From contig CM056379.1 in NCBI GenBank assembly GCA_029718625.1, positions 65,003,626-65,067,625 on the forward strand: a DNA stretch of 64,000 bases, given 5' to 3'. This document shows, piece after piece, positions 31,971 through 43,494 of the stretch. The position numbers were made by a program, and so were the translations under genes. How positions within the stretch are numbered: position 1 is the stretch's first letter; every line of letters starts with the position of its first letter. The notes below the pieces were generated by a model that worked only from the letters and a program-made list of their open reading frames with translations, did not search any database and was not told the DNA's origin. Source of the DNA: Synaphobranchus kaupii (taxonomy: Eukaryota; Chordata; Actinopteri; Anguilliformes; Synaphobranchidae).

Positions 31971-33399
31971 TTGGCCTGGGATTCCCTTGCTGATGGGAAT
32001 TCCATTTGGGAGGAGAACCCTTCTGGTTCCGATTTCGAATGGGAATCGTCACCCGACCCCCTTTTCGACCCTGAGAATTCGGGAGTGGTAGGGGCGCTTG
32101 AATTCCATTTGCCTACTAATGTACCGGGGGAGTACACTGACCTCGCTGAGGTTTTTAGTAAGCAACGCGCTACTATCTTGCCACCTCATAGGCCTTATGA
32201 CTGCGCCATTGAGTTGTACCCAGGCATGGTTCCACCTAGGGGTTCCCTTTATTCCTTGTCGGTCCCAGAGAGCATAGCCATGAGGGAGTACATTGAGGAG
32301 TCCCTGGCTAACAGGTTTATCAGACCTTCCACCTCACCGGCAGGTGCTGGTTTTTTCTTTGTTAAGAAAAAAGATGGAGGTTTGAGGCCCTGTATAGACT
32401 ACCGGGGCCTTAATGACATCACTATCAAGAACAGGTACCCTCTTCCTCTGATGAACTCCGCATTTGAGTGGTTGCAGGGGGCGTCGGTCTTTACGAAGCT
32501 CAACCTTCGCAATGCCTACAATCTAGTGCGCATGCGCAAGGGCGATGAACGGAAGACAGCATTTAATACGCACCACGGACACTATGAGTACCTGGTGATG
32601 CCGTTCGGCCTCACTAGTGCCCCCTCTGTTTTCCAGGCGCTAGTGAATGACGTTCTTAGATGCGGAAGAGGTTTGTTTTCGTCTACCTCGACGATATTTT
32701 AATTTTTCTCCGAATCTTTCCTCTCACGTCGGTCATGTTAGGCAGGTTTTGGAGGGCGCCTCTTAGGGCGCGGCTGTTCATTAAAGCTGAGAAGTGCTCA
32801 TTCCACACCAACTCAGTTTCTTTCTTGGGGTTCATTGTGGCGGACGGAGAGGTCTGCATCGACCCTGAGAAGGTTTCAGCGGTTAAAAACTGGCCTACTC
32901 CAGCTTTAGTAAAGCAGGTACCGCGCTTCCTGGGCTTTGCTAATTTTTACCTGTGGTTTATCCGCAATTTTAGCATGGTAGCCACTCCTATCAAGCCTTC
33001 ACCAAGAAGACATCACCTGCACGGTTCCAATGGAATCCTAGAGCTGAGGCAGCTTTTACAGAGCTTAAAAGGAGGTTTAGCTCCGAACCTATCCTGGTAA
33101 CCCCCAATCCCTCCCTCCCCTTTGTGGTAGAGGTGGATGCTTCTGAGCTGGGAGTGGGAGCCATTTTGTCCCAGCACTCTCCGCTGGACCGCAAATTGCA
33201 CCCATGCACGTATTTCTCTTGTGCATTAACACCCGCCGAGAGAAATCACAACGTAGGGGTCCGGGAGCTGCTAGCGGTCAAATTGGCATTAGAGGAGTGG
33301 CGTCATTGGCTAGAGGGAGCCGAGCACCCTTTCCCTCTCTGGACCGACTATAGAAATTTAGAATACACCCAACAGTCCAAGACGCGGGACTCCCGATAA
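31971..33399 (+). pseudogene. pol: Gypsy reverse transcriptase and RNase H, broken
   Basis: RT N-terminal part 31971-32702: [14 protein letters not shown], then [17 protein letters not shown] and TKLNLRNAY. In the last motif the first catalytic Asp of RT (normally LDL) is Asn. A frameshift near 32680 moves VYLDDILIF (YLDD) into the frame of 32660-33100, and another before 33124 moves RNase H ([16 protein letters not shown]) to a third frame ending at 33399. Integrase is absent. The aspartate loss plus frameshifts rule out activity. Confidence 0.82.
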
Positions 33400-33633
33400 G
33401 CCCGGTGGGCATTATTCTTCACGCGGTTTACATTTGTTCTGACCTACCGACCTTGGTCGAAGAATGTTAAGCCGGACGTGCTGTCGCGCATTTACGATGT
33501 GCGGATAGGGAACCGCGCCCTGAGCCCATTGTACCTGTCACCCAGATTGTAGCCCCGGTGATGTGGGAGATCGAAGCAGCCGTGCAGAAGGTGTTGCGTT
33601 TGGACCCGGGCCCAGGTGGGGGTCCGTCCCACT

Positions 33634-34353
33634 GTTCTTGTCTTACTTTTCTGTTCCGCTCCGGGTTTTCATTCTGTCTTGGGAAGCAGTCCTCACACTG
33701 TTTCAGGTTACCTACCAGCTATTTAAGCTCCGTACTTTCTTCTTCTGGTGCTTCTGTATTGTATTTCAATGCTACACAGAGCCGGTATGGTATAGGACTT
33801 AAGCACCTAAGAAGACCACTTTGCTCCAAAGTATTATTTTTGGAGTAACGCGGGACTTGCCTTTTGTGCATTTCGATTTTAGGATTCTTTCCTTGCTATC
33901 TGCACTTCTGTCCCTCGTTTTGGTTTTCCTTTCTCATTTTGCCAAGACAGTCTTGTCTTTGCCGTTTTTCTGTTTACTCCTCTCTTATCTGTTTTCTTTA
34001 TTGAGAGTGAGAGGTGTTTTCTGTTTTATTTTATCTTTGTCCTACTCGAGCCTTCAAGTCTAATTCGACCAGTTCTGGGTCGCTTTAATTTAATTTATTT
34101 TACCTCTCTTTAGTGTTCTCTCTTATTAAGGGTGAGAGGTTCCTCCTTCTCTCTTTTCTTCTCAGCTCTGAGCCGTCCACCCTGTTTTGCTGGGTTGTTT
34201 TTTGTTGGTGCCTCGCCAGTTTTTTCCCTTTTTTTTTTATTTCTTCCTCTGATTTCGCGGAACCTTTGGTTCTTTTGGTTGTATATTATATAGATAGCTT
34301 TTAGATTCCTTCTCTGTCGCGTCTGGTCCTCCGAACCCGACTCTCCCCTCACA
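33634..34353 (+). repeat. 3' LTR of the Gypsy element, missing its first 66 bp
   Basis: Collinear with 30014-30733. It starts abruptly at TTCTTGTCTTACTTTTC after pol-derived sequence, which marks the deletion junction, and ends CTCACA followed by ACAA. Confidence 0.85.
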
Positions 34354-36977
34354 ACAAGACAACTTATCTTTTCAGTGTTCATTTCAGCAGGCCTGAAAGA
34401 TGGGTGCTGGTGATAATGAGTTTTGTTGATGGAACCTTTTCTTACCTAATTATGTCTCCCTCTGGTGATTTACTTTCAAAACACTGAATTAATTGAGATT
34501 ACTATTTTTTAATACATTCTTAACATATTGAGGGTTTTACACAAATATGATAAATATTTTAATTAAAGAATTTCTTCATGTTTTAAGCTATATGGTTAAT
34601 TAGTCAATTATACCATTTTATAATGTCTGCCACTGTCTTCCACCTCCATTGTTATTCCAGTGGTGATCTTGTAATAGGTTGAATTACTATTATTTGTGTG
34701 TAAAAAAATATAAAGAATTTTAAAAAAGCATAAATTGGGCCTTTTCCATTTAAAATATAAATTTTTGGCATAATGAGAGAAGAGAGAAAATATCATGGAG
34801 AGGCAGCTCAAGAATCCCAATCATGGGAAATCAATTTCTTAAGTATATATCTACACAAGAATGCAAACAAAAAAACTGATCCTTGGTGCGTCAGACCACA
34901 CCTGCTCTGGGAGTCCACACCTGGAGTAGAGACAGGTTCTGATCCACTTTTCCACTTCCTGCACCTAACAAAGGAACCTGTGTTGTTTATGATCTTCATA
35001 CCTGTATGAAGTTCAACTAATACACACCAATGGAACTCCCAACTCATTCACCTGTCAGAGAGAACAATATCCTTACTTCAGCGGCAGCCAATGGCCAAAA
35101 TAATCTGAAATTATGCAATATGAGTAGGCTATACTGGGTTTTTGAGACAGGGAAATTCCACACCCTATACAGGCAATTGTTAGACTCATCCAACCAGATT
35201 TGTCAATGGTTGAAATGCACGCGCAAACAGCACTTCTGCGCTTTCGTCTCCCTGCTTTTTTCCACCCAACCATCCATTGCACTGTCCAGTTCCTCCCATA
35301 TGCATATTGTGTATTGATCATGCAGTTTAATCCATATTAATCTGAAGGTTTGTATTAATTTGTAGATTTATTTGATATACAGCTCTGGAAAAAATTAAGA
35401 GACCACTGTGTAGTGTCGTTAGGTACATTAATAATTTGGCAGTGAAGACAGACAGTTAAAACGTGTGAATGTGTGAAGCACCAATGAATGTGCAGAATAT
35501 ATATACATTTATATATTGCTTCACACTAGGTGCAAAAGTATAATTAATCAGTCTCATAAAATTAATTATTAAATCATGATTATGAATTTCATGAATGTTA
35601 ACTATTAAAACAATAATCAATTAATCTGAAGGCGTAAGTTCTTTTGGAGGATAGGCTCAAATGTTTATCCAAACAACAATCAGACCGACGACCAGATTTG
35701 ACAAAATACAATTTATTAAATAACAAACATGTCTAGAGCTAACATCCTAAAAACAGTGAATGATATGGAAAGTGTAGACAAAGAATGAGGCATATAGAAT
35801 TCACAGTTCTATTTCTGTGTATGCTCAGAACACGTGGTGTTCATAGATCACAAGACAATCCCGAGGGGGGAAATACGAATCTAGCTTTAGCATGAAGCTA
35901 ACGTGGCCTGAAACATGGCGTGTATTGAGGCTATAGAAATTTAGCTACGTCTAGCTAAATCCCAGGCCCCTATCCGTTTCTAGTGGGTTAGGTGTTAGTA
36001 CAAAGATTGGATGCACCGATCTCGATTTAAAAGGGAGGCGGATTGTAGATTAGTTTTAGAATAAGTTAGAGTAGGCTCTGTAACTTTAGCTTATGCGAGG
36101 CTAATTGGCTGTCGATATAACTCAACACATGGCTTGCAGGCTAAGTTAATGTTACTCTAAATACACACAATGGATACAATCAACTATGTAATTACATTGA
36201 CAATAAACGCCTTCACAAAAGTTTTCCTAACTATTGCCTAGATGTTCATGTCAGTCTTACTGTACTGAAGTTGCTAAAGGCGAGTCCATGGCTTTGATGA
36301 TGTCCGGAAAGTTTTGTCTGGATTGGATTGCCCCTTTTTCTCTGTCCTTGCGGGTAGAGCAGCTTGCTTGCTTCCAGGCCCTTTGGTGAGTCGTTGCTGG
36401 AAACCTGCTGTTGGAGTCCTTCTGTCAGTTCAACAAGTGGTTTCCTTGGGTTCCTTTGTGGTTTGCGGTTTGTGGTAACGTAGGCTACACATGTTTCTCT
36501 GGCTGTCATTTTAAGGCTACGCCGTATGACGGTAGCTCAGTGTACCTAGCCGTTTTAGTGGCTTTCGCGAACACGCTAACTGAGAGCTGGGTGAAAAAGC
36601 GGTCGTTGTGGCCGCATAACCCGAGGGAGAGAGGGTTCTCTCCGCGTGTCCCTTCCCAGCCGGGAAAATGGACAGGTTCGATTGCTCCGACAAGTGAAAA
36701 TGGTAAGAAGGAAGTTGAACTGGGAGAATAAGAAGTTTGCTCAAGGTTTTATAGAACCGGGGACTCAGTCCTGATTGGTCAAGGATCACATGACTGCCTG
36801 GGATCACATGACTGTCGCATGCCGGTATATGTAGTCTTTTGGAAATATGGTCCAGAGTCACATAAATGCGGCTTTATTCCCAATGGACATGCACTACAAC
36901 TGCAAAATTATCAGTTGTCTCGTTGTTATTTTGGTTCTGTACACTAGCACTTTGAGTTTGAAAGGATACAATGACAA
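34354..36977. other. Intergenic DNA with a Tc1 end and an LTR-like block
   Basis: No gene recognised. At 35379-35405 lies a lone Tc1-type terminus (CAGCTCTGGAAAAAATTAAG) preceded by TA. From 35627 a block starts TGAAGGCGTAAGTTCT and has a minus-strand poly(A)-like TTTAATAAA near 35715; a similar start and AATAAA arrangement is seen at 60510. Both may be minus-oriented LTRs whose right ends I could not fix. Confidence 0.4.
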
Positions 36978-37040
36978 TGAGGCTGTGTGTAACAGACAGG
37001 AGGGTGTACGCATGTTATGCACATGCCTATGTAGACGCAC

Positions 37041-38601
37041 TGTCATGGTTTCTGGCAGCCGGTTATTTCTACAGTCGTTCTTTCTTTTAGCGACGTCAGG
37101 TCACTCTATCGGATTTTCTATCTTCCGTTCCGGTGCTTTTCTATCGCTCGGCGGTGATTCCTTGCACCTGTTTTGAGTTGCCTGTTGGCTATATAAGCTT
37201 AGGGTTTCCGCTTTCCTGTGCTGCGATATTGTCTTTGATATGTTGACAACAAAGTCGGTAAGGTATAGGATTTCGGTCACTGCATTTCTGGTTCGTACGA
37301 ATAAGAAACGCAGCAAGTCTGGTTTAGAGTTAGGAGAAAGATTTATTTTAGTCTTTTTCTTTCCTTTCTCTCTTTATCCTTTAAAATCCTCTACCGGTTA
37401 CCTTTTTGTTCAGCTCTTTCGCACCTAGAGCTTAAAGGGGAATGAAGCACTCGGTCAAGTGGCTCTGGTTCGTTAGCTTTTTACCTTAAATTAGATATGA
37501 CCGTGCGTTCAAATCTCAAACCGACCAGTATTTGCTGGAAAAATAAGTTAAAATTAACTTTTTTTCCACTAGGGCGCAGCCATCTTGGACCAACTGTGGT
37601 CCTGACGTCACTAGGTTGGTTGGCCTCTGTTGCTCAATGTATTCCTATGGGAAAATAACTGACTTTCAGTGAGCTCAACAATGTATCGTGACGAAAAAAT
37701 AAAACAAAAAACGCACAGATGGTCTTTTTGTATTGTCCCGAGATGCTCAAATGAGTATTACCGAACAAAACTTCATTTAAAACTTAATTTCCATGTATTG
37801 CTTCTGCCCATACTAATGCTGTGGCCAGCTGGCAACTGCAGCGCCGATGCATTGCCTTGATATATTAGTTAACGGCCTGCAAATATATACCTACCGCGAC
37901 CTAGCATCATAAGCTAACGCTTATTTTATATAGGCAATATTAGCTAGACACGACTTTAGCTCCCAAACCGTTTATCAAGGCAATGCAGCAGCGCTGCAGT
38001 TGCCGGCTTGTCAGGCCACAGCATTAGTAGGCTATGGTCAGAATGGGTCAGAAGCAGTACGTGGAAATTAAGTTTTACATTGAGCAGCAGAGGCCAACCA
38101 ACCTAGTGACATCACGACCTCAGTTGGTCCAAGATGGCTCCCTAGTGAAAAAAAGCGAATTTCAACTTTTTCCAGCAAATACGGGTCAGTTTGAGATTTG
38201 AACGCACGGTCATATCTAATTTAAGGTAAAAATCTAACGAACCAGAGCCACTTTACTGAGTGCTTCATGTCCCCTTTAAGGTAACAGGTTGTATTTCTAT
38301 TTTAGTTTCTCTAGCCCTTTTACACAGACTTTCTTTTGCTTTTCTCTGACCTCCTGTTATACGCTCTTTGTGTGAGAGCGTGAGGTTCTTTTGTTGTTTG
38401 TTTACTCGCTATTATCAAGTTCGCCCTCTTTTGGGGTTGTTTTTGATTTGGCTTATGCCGGGAGGTTTTTATTCCCATTTTTCGTTTGTTCTCTTCCTGC
38501 CACGGAGCTATCCGCTTTTGTGGTGTATATTTTACTATATACACTTTTAGAATTCCTTGGCTGTCGCGCCTGGTTCTCCGAACCTTACACTCCCCCTTAC
38601 A
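37041..38601 (+). repeat. Solo LTR, Gypsy family, with a TTAA MITE inside
   Basis: Borders TGTCATGGTTTCTGGC ... CCCCCTTACA, with a 5-bp duplication CGCAC (37036-37040) against CACAC (38602-38606), one base changed. About 720 bp after removal of the 840-bp MITE at 37436-38275. A TATATAAG box lies at 37190-37197. It is related to the LTRs at 25070, 29948 and 58557. Confidence 0.85.
37436..38275. mobile_element. TTAA-site (Kolobok-like) hairpin element with a THAP-like exon remnant
   Basis: Flanked by TTAA (37432-37435 and 38276-38279). Termini AGGGGAATGAAGCACTC and, inverted, AGGGGACATGAAGCACTC. The inverted repeat extends through most of the element; internal arms 37795-37860 and 37975-38055 also pair. 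An ORF from 37681 (MYRDEKIKQKTHRWSFCIVP, then RCSNEYYRTK) has the C-x4-C start of a THAP zinc finger and lacks the rest. The right arm lacks this ORF segment. Confidence 0.8.
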
Positions 38602-39029
38602 CACACTTATATGCGCATTAAAATAACATGTAAACAATTGCGACATGACTTTAGACCAGGTTTGTGGTGGTTTTAGCGCAAGCGCTTTCTGCTGGCTCAA
38701 GATAGCAATTCGCCAAAAATTACCCTGACCACTCCTCATCTTAAGACCAACCCGCCCAGTTCACTTGCCATGGGCACAAGATGACTTGGTATTTAAACGA
38801 CATGAGCGCTAGGTGCTATAATGAACCCTCCGCCAGGTGTAAGATAGTAAAGACACTTGCGTTTGGGTTAGCGCCGCTTAACGCCGGGTGTAAGATAGGG
38901 CCCCTGATGTTTATATCATCGCAACAGACTGCCAATGGGCAGAGATGATTAATAGATGATCAATGTGTAATAAACACATCCATTTAACATAAAAACTCTC
39001 CGAAGCTCCTGTTCTGACCATGAACCCAC

Positions 39030-40729
39030 ACAAAGGGCTCTTGGCGCATTGTCTAAAACTCTAGGCGCAAGTGCATTTAGGGCGTGTCCAAGTCTACTTT
39101 TGCTAGTTAGACAGCGCATTATTTGAGCGTTAAGTGAGGCGCAAGGTGCTAATGGGCGGAACCTAGACTCTTCATTAATTGTAGGTGTGTCTTGGGCATA
39201 GGATGCAATAAACCAATCAAAATGTCATATCCCATTCCCTTTAAAAGCCAGCTTTTCCACCTTGGTGGATTGCTTATATGATAGCGAAACAGACATGCTC
39301 GTGCGTGTGTAGTGCAAGAAAGGAATAGGCTATATGGATCAATAGTATGATCAATATTATTCGGACTAACCATTATGACGCGTTTTGGTATACACAATAA
39401 TAATCTTTAGCATTAGGGGTTAACACCAGCACAGGTTCCTGGTGATTCCCGACAGTGCTGTTATTTTAGAAAATGTATGCGGTTAAATTTCCTTAAAAGG
39501 ACCTGCAACAGCTGAGAATAAGCTACCAATGGCTTCCGTCTCACCTTAGAAAACGCCAAATTAGCCTGCTTGTTTAATGAATTTCATTTGATTATTCAAT
39601 GAGGCATTGTCAAGCATCAATTCCATGAGGATGTTCTCATGGAGTTCTCGAAGTTCAAGCTTCAGCCGAAATTCATTACCTGCATTCTAATATTAATTAA
39701 TAACATGAATGCCGTTATTTTACCTTAATGATGGCACTAAATACAATAAAGCTGTCAGGTTGGCAACCCAGTGGTTCACGCATATTTTCCCTTGTTTTAT
39801 AATGTCCTGCTTACGGAAATGTGACCAACACGTTTTACTAGCAGCTTAATGCTTTAAAAACAAGTCCACTTTCCCGGGAAGACCGTGAAAAGTGCAATTT
39901 ACAGCAGGTGAAACAGACCTGCTCCTGCATGAGGTTAAAGCGCACATGCAGAGAATGACATTAAAATGAATTGTGAATTAATTGTTCTCTTTAAAATCAT
40001 TTTGTTCAGTTATGGTATAACAGATGACATCAGCTGGGTTTAATAAGCTGAGAGTAGGCTATGGAAGCCTGGTCGTGGTCACTGTAATAAAAAAAAAATA
40101 TGAAGGATGAAGAATAGGGCTAAAATTCAGTTAACATGGTAAAATTTATCTCCGTTTTTTAACCGTAGGCTATCGAAAAAACCTGATGCACAGCAAATCC
40201 CGGGGACTGTAGCCTATAGGCTATTTGAAAAACAATAAATGCAATCTTTACTGGACAAGGTTTTGAACTTTTTTCAGTCAAAACCATTCTATTCTATTGA
40301 CTTACAGGCTGTAGGCCTACATAGCTGTATTGTCATGACATCTGAAGCGCATTTTCAGAACTCAAATGTCCGTCTATTGCAGTGCGTGAGTTTTCCATTG
40401 AATGACAATTCACGCATTAGGTGTAAATGACAATTCGCGATTAGATTTTCTCATAGACATTTTGTGACTTCAGTACTTTTAGCACCAGGGTCTTCAATTT
40501 AATGCGACATTCCCCTTTGCTGAGGGACAGGTATGTGCTACACAATAATAATATTTCACATTGTAATCTTGATATTTTCATGCTTGTGCGCGTCCCTGTG
40601 TGGAACTGCAACATGACTTTAGACCAGGATTTTGGTGGTTTTAGCGCAAGCGCTTTCTGCTGGCTCAAGATAACAATACACCAAAAATAATCCTGGCCAA
40701 ACCTCATCTTAAGACCGACATGCCCAGGG
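39030..40729 (-). mobile_element. GGGCCC-ended transposon, copy 3 (inverted, ends decayed)
   Basis: 39060-39300 (with CATTTAGGGCGTGTCCAAGT) is the inverse of copy 1 near 5800-6010, and 40540-40720 the inverse of 3290-3560, so the copy is collinear and inverted. Both GGGCCC ends are missing: the left begins near 39030 and the right stops at the start of another repeat at about 40728. It is shorter than copy 1 (1.7 against 2.9 kb), so it carries internal deletions. Non-coding. Confidence 0.75.
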
Positions 40730-40873
40730 GTGCGTTTCCCGATAACTGTCAATCTTAGGTTTAAGTGCGATTTCAACGAGCGGTTCTACGATGGCCCTTT
40801 AATTTGTAACACGCGTTTCCCAAAACAGTTCTAAAAGCGTGAATGCGCAGTCACCTTTTAAGTGCTACTTAAC

Positions 40874-41051
40874 CAGAGGTGTAAAATCCGGGTTCAGAAA
40901 GTATTTAGTTCCAATCACCTGGATTTGCTCATTTGCACAATTCTTCAGCCAGGAGGTAGAACTAATTAGTGAAATCAGCTGGCTGAGTTCATAGGTGGAA
41001 GTAACACATAGCAGTACTTTTCCTTTCTGACCCCTGGATTTTACATCTCTG
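40874..41051. mobile_element. hAT-like MITE, 178 bp
   Basis: Ends CAGAGGTGTAAAATCC and, inverted, CAGAGATGTAAAATCC. Possible 8-bp duplication TACTTAAC against TACTTCTG (5 of 8 match). A second copy, split, is at about 54009-54506 and shares the core CCAATCACCTGGATTTGCT. Confidence 0.65.
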
Positions 41052-41216
41052 TACTTCTGTCTGTGGTGCTGCTGATATGGGAGGAGGAGGGGTGATAGAT
41101 TGGGAGATGCGAACCCCATGCCCAATACATGGCTGGTTAGGCACGTCAAAGTTTCTTTTGAAATAAAATCTTTTTCCCATTGATTTTACTTGTCTCAAAC
41201 TTATTTATAGGGCTAT

Positions 41217-41816
41217 TGTTACGTTTCCCGCAACTGATATGGACCCAAATGCAGGGCTCGGAGACAGACTCAGGAATAATCTCCAGTGGAGCACTTTTTT
41301 AATATCAGCAAACAACAAGGGAGAAGGGAGGGCAAGGTGAGGGTCTGGAAGCGGGGTTAGCGATAAGAAAAGGGGCAGAGCAGATGAGGGGAATCAGGAG
41401 AGGAGCTGGGCGAGCGGTAGACAAACCGGAGACAGAGCTGGAAGCTGGATGGGCAAGGGCAATGACTAAGCGGGGAATGCAGGCTGGTGGGCAAACTAGA
41501 AACAAACTATAAACAGGTTAGCAAGATTTTAGACAAGACATAGGCTGAGTATCAAGCAACAACAAGGCGTAACGAACTGGCAACGAGACAAAGAGAGAAG
41601 GGAGAATATATATGCGAGATAACGAGGCAATCAATGAATGAAGCATGAGAATGTATGCGAGAGTGAATGAGCTGATGAGAGAGCGTGTGGAATGTGACCG
41701 GGGAAGGTAAGTGGTTGGCTGAGAGATAATGAGAGGGGAAATGAGGGAACGAGGAGGAAAACCACACCCAGCCTGCACAACACAGAGGCCAGACAGGGAA
41801 ATGTAAAAACATGACA
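41217..41816 (-). repeat. Probable solo LTR, 600 bp
   Basis: Plus-strand borders TGTTACGTTTCCC ... AACATGACA; on the minus strand it begins TGTCATGTTTT, a common Gypsy LTR start. The interior is purine-rich and non-coding. No clear target duplication was found, so the assignment is moderate. Confidence 0.5.
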
Positions 41817-42598
41817 TGAAACGAGAGGAATGGGGAATCAAATCAAATCAAATCTTATTTATAGAGCACATTTCAGGAAGAAAGCAACTCAATGTGCTTT
41901 ACACAAGCAAATTACACAGAAACCATACAACAAAGAAAATAAAAGTAACATAAGTACATTAAAATCAAAGTAAAGAAAAGAAAAGGGCATTACAATAATC
42001 TAGTTTGCTTGAAATAAAAGCATACACAAGTTTCTCTGCATCGGCCTGTGAAACGAAGCTCCGCACTTTAGCAATGTTTTTTAAATGATAGAAGGCTACC
42101 TTCATCACATTTCTTATATGAGCCTCAAAGTTAAAGGGTAAGTTCGCTATTTTGGACCTTGGACCCTATTTGCGGTCCGTCTTCCATGAACCTGACCCAT
42201 GAAGTCCATTTTTTCGCTGATCGGTCCAGTATTGAGTTCGGTACAGATTTCCTGTAGGCTCTCACTGGGCTACAATGGAAGTGAACGGGGCAATCAGAAA
42301 TGTTCGATAAATGTGCTTTCATGTACAATAAATGAGACGGGAAGCTCAGGGTGTATTGTTACCGGTCTCAGTATGCTCTCCTGTGAAATGTATCTCAATC
42401 CGAACATTTTTACGTGCTTGGCATGGCTTGGAAGTAAGCATTTCTCTGTTGCTTGTTTTCGCTGCTCCCGCGGAGTACTATGTGTCGGGGGTAGGGGAGC
42501 GGGAAGGTGTGCCGGCCGTTTACGAAACTATCTAGGTGAGCAGTCTGCGTTTGTTTACCTGCAGCAACGTAGGCTACAATTTCCACAAAAAAACTTGG

Positions 42599-42958
42599 AT
42601 GATGGATGACTATAATGATTACGAAGACGAAGAATTCGATTTTGACTTTGACGTTACTGGCTACAGATTTGAGCCAGAATACACGGACACGGAACTACAA
42701 GAGATGGATGATAAGAGAGCAAGAGAAGAGAGAGAGGCTGAAGTTGCGCAGGTAATGTTATCGGAAGTCGCTGCCCAGGCTAGACCAAGAATTTTGGGGG
42801 ACTTTTGGTGTTCTTGCAAGAGGTGCAAGCAGATGCCCAGAGAGGAGGAAAGTTTGTGTTGTAGGGAGTGGGATCTGTTGCTACCGAATGCCATTGAAAA
42901 CCTGGATGTATCCGTGGATGACACTGGATCATCTCCATTGATTACCATTACACTATGA
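42599..42958 (+). CDS. P2X7 ballast-domain-like small protein, 119 aa
   Basis: Begins MMDDYNDYEDEEFDFDFD, strongly acidic (residues 1-50), with a charged helix at about 35-50. Then comes FWCSCKRC ... SLCCRE (C71, C73, C76, C87, C88), the cysteine pattern of the zinc-binding ballast region at the C-terminus of P2X7 receptors. No channel part is present. The two adjacent ATGs at 42599 and 42602 are preferred over the alternative upstream start at 42536, which adds residues of no evident character. The protein stops soon after the CC motif, shorter than the full ballast domain. AATAAA at 43021-43026 is a suitable poly(A) signal. Its role in the element is unknown. Confidence 0.6.
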   Translation: MMDDYNDYEDEEFDFDFDVTGYRFEPEYTDTELQEMDDKRAREEREAEVAQVMLSEVAAQARPRILGDFWCSCKRCKQMPREEESLCCREWDLLLPNAIENLDVSVDDTGSSPLITITL

Positions 42959-43197
42959 CTGCCAACAGATATGTGATAGATGAGAACTTTGGACAGGACA
43001 CCATGCGTCAAGCATTTGTAAATAAAACATTATAGAATTGTAAAAAGTTATAGTTGATGAACGTTTCCGACAGTTTTGTTACAAGAAAACAACTTATGTC
43101 AAGCTCGGATTTTGTTAGTTGGTATTGAGTGCTGGGTCAGAGGACGCGCTCAAAAAAAATAAAAATGTTAGTAACGTTATAGCTAAATATAACTTAC

Positions 43198-43494
43198 CTC
43201 CGCTCCGGTGCTTGATAGTGCTGCAGGTCCGACACGAGGAACAGCTGTGTTCTTTAGAAACCAGTGTTTTGCTTCTGATTTGCGGTTACAGAAATCAGTA
43301 GCGTCGAAATGCGCTCCACAAACTCGCGAGTTTGCCAAACGGAGTTGATTGACTGGAGTGTTTATGTCGATCCGTAAGACAACCAGCCAAAGTCTCAATC
43401 TTTCTGGGTCAGAGAACGGAAGCCTGTGAAAACTGGTATTTGAGCGTCCAGACATTTTATTCCCACAACCGGGGACTGCACATTCGCGCACCAT
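43198..43494 (-). CDS. THAP zinc-finger exon
   Basis: Starts with ATG at 43494: C5 and C10 (CAVPGC), W36, C59-x2-H62 (CGAHF), then a terminal AVPRV (the AVP box). All hallmarks of the C2CH THAP DNA-binding domain are in place over about 90 residues. The coding stretch runs into a perfect donor (GAG/GTAAGT) with the exon ending at 43198, so this is a first exon. In Kolobok and P elements THAP domains bind transposon DNA. Partner exons were not recognised; the splice would lead towards sequence antisense to the ballast-like ORF. Confidence 0.7.

Larger units (their letters stand above)
29948..34353 (+). mobile_element. Gypsy (Ty3) retrotransposon, decayed and internally deleted
   Basis: 5' LTR 29948-30733 (TGTTATGG start), gag remnant, RT and RNase H fragments, then 3' LTR 33634-34353, which lacks its first 66 bp. 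The integrase, polypurine tract and 3' LTR start are missing as one deletion at about 33634. ACAA flanks both ends (29944-29947 and 34354-34357), a likely 4-bp duplication. Several frameshifts and a lost RT aspartate make it inactive. The LTR belongs to the same broad family as those at 1-532, 25070, 37041 and 58557. Confidence 0.88.
36978..38905 (-). mobile_element. GGGCCC-ended transposon, copy 2 (partial, inverted, split)
   Basis: The right end GATAGGGCCC, and sequence such as AGACCAGGTTTGTGGTGG at about 38655-38672, is the inverse of the left part of copy 1 (3146-3500). A solo LTR at 37041-38601 splits it: the flank before the LTR (GTAGACGCAC) and after it (CACTTATATGCGC) join as in copy 1. 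The left end is lost near 36978. Confidence 0.75.
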
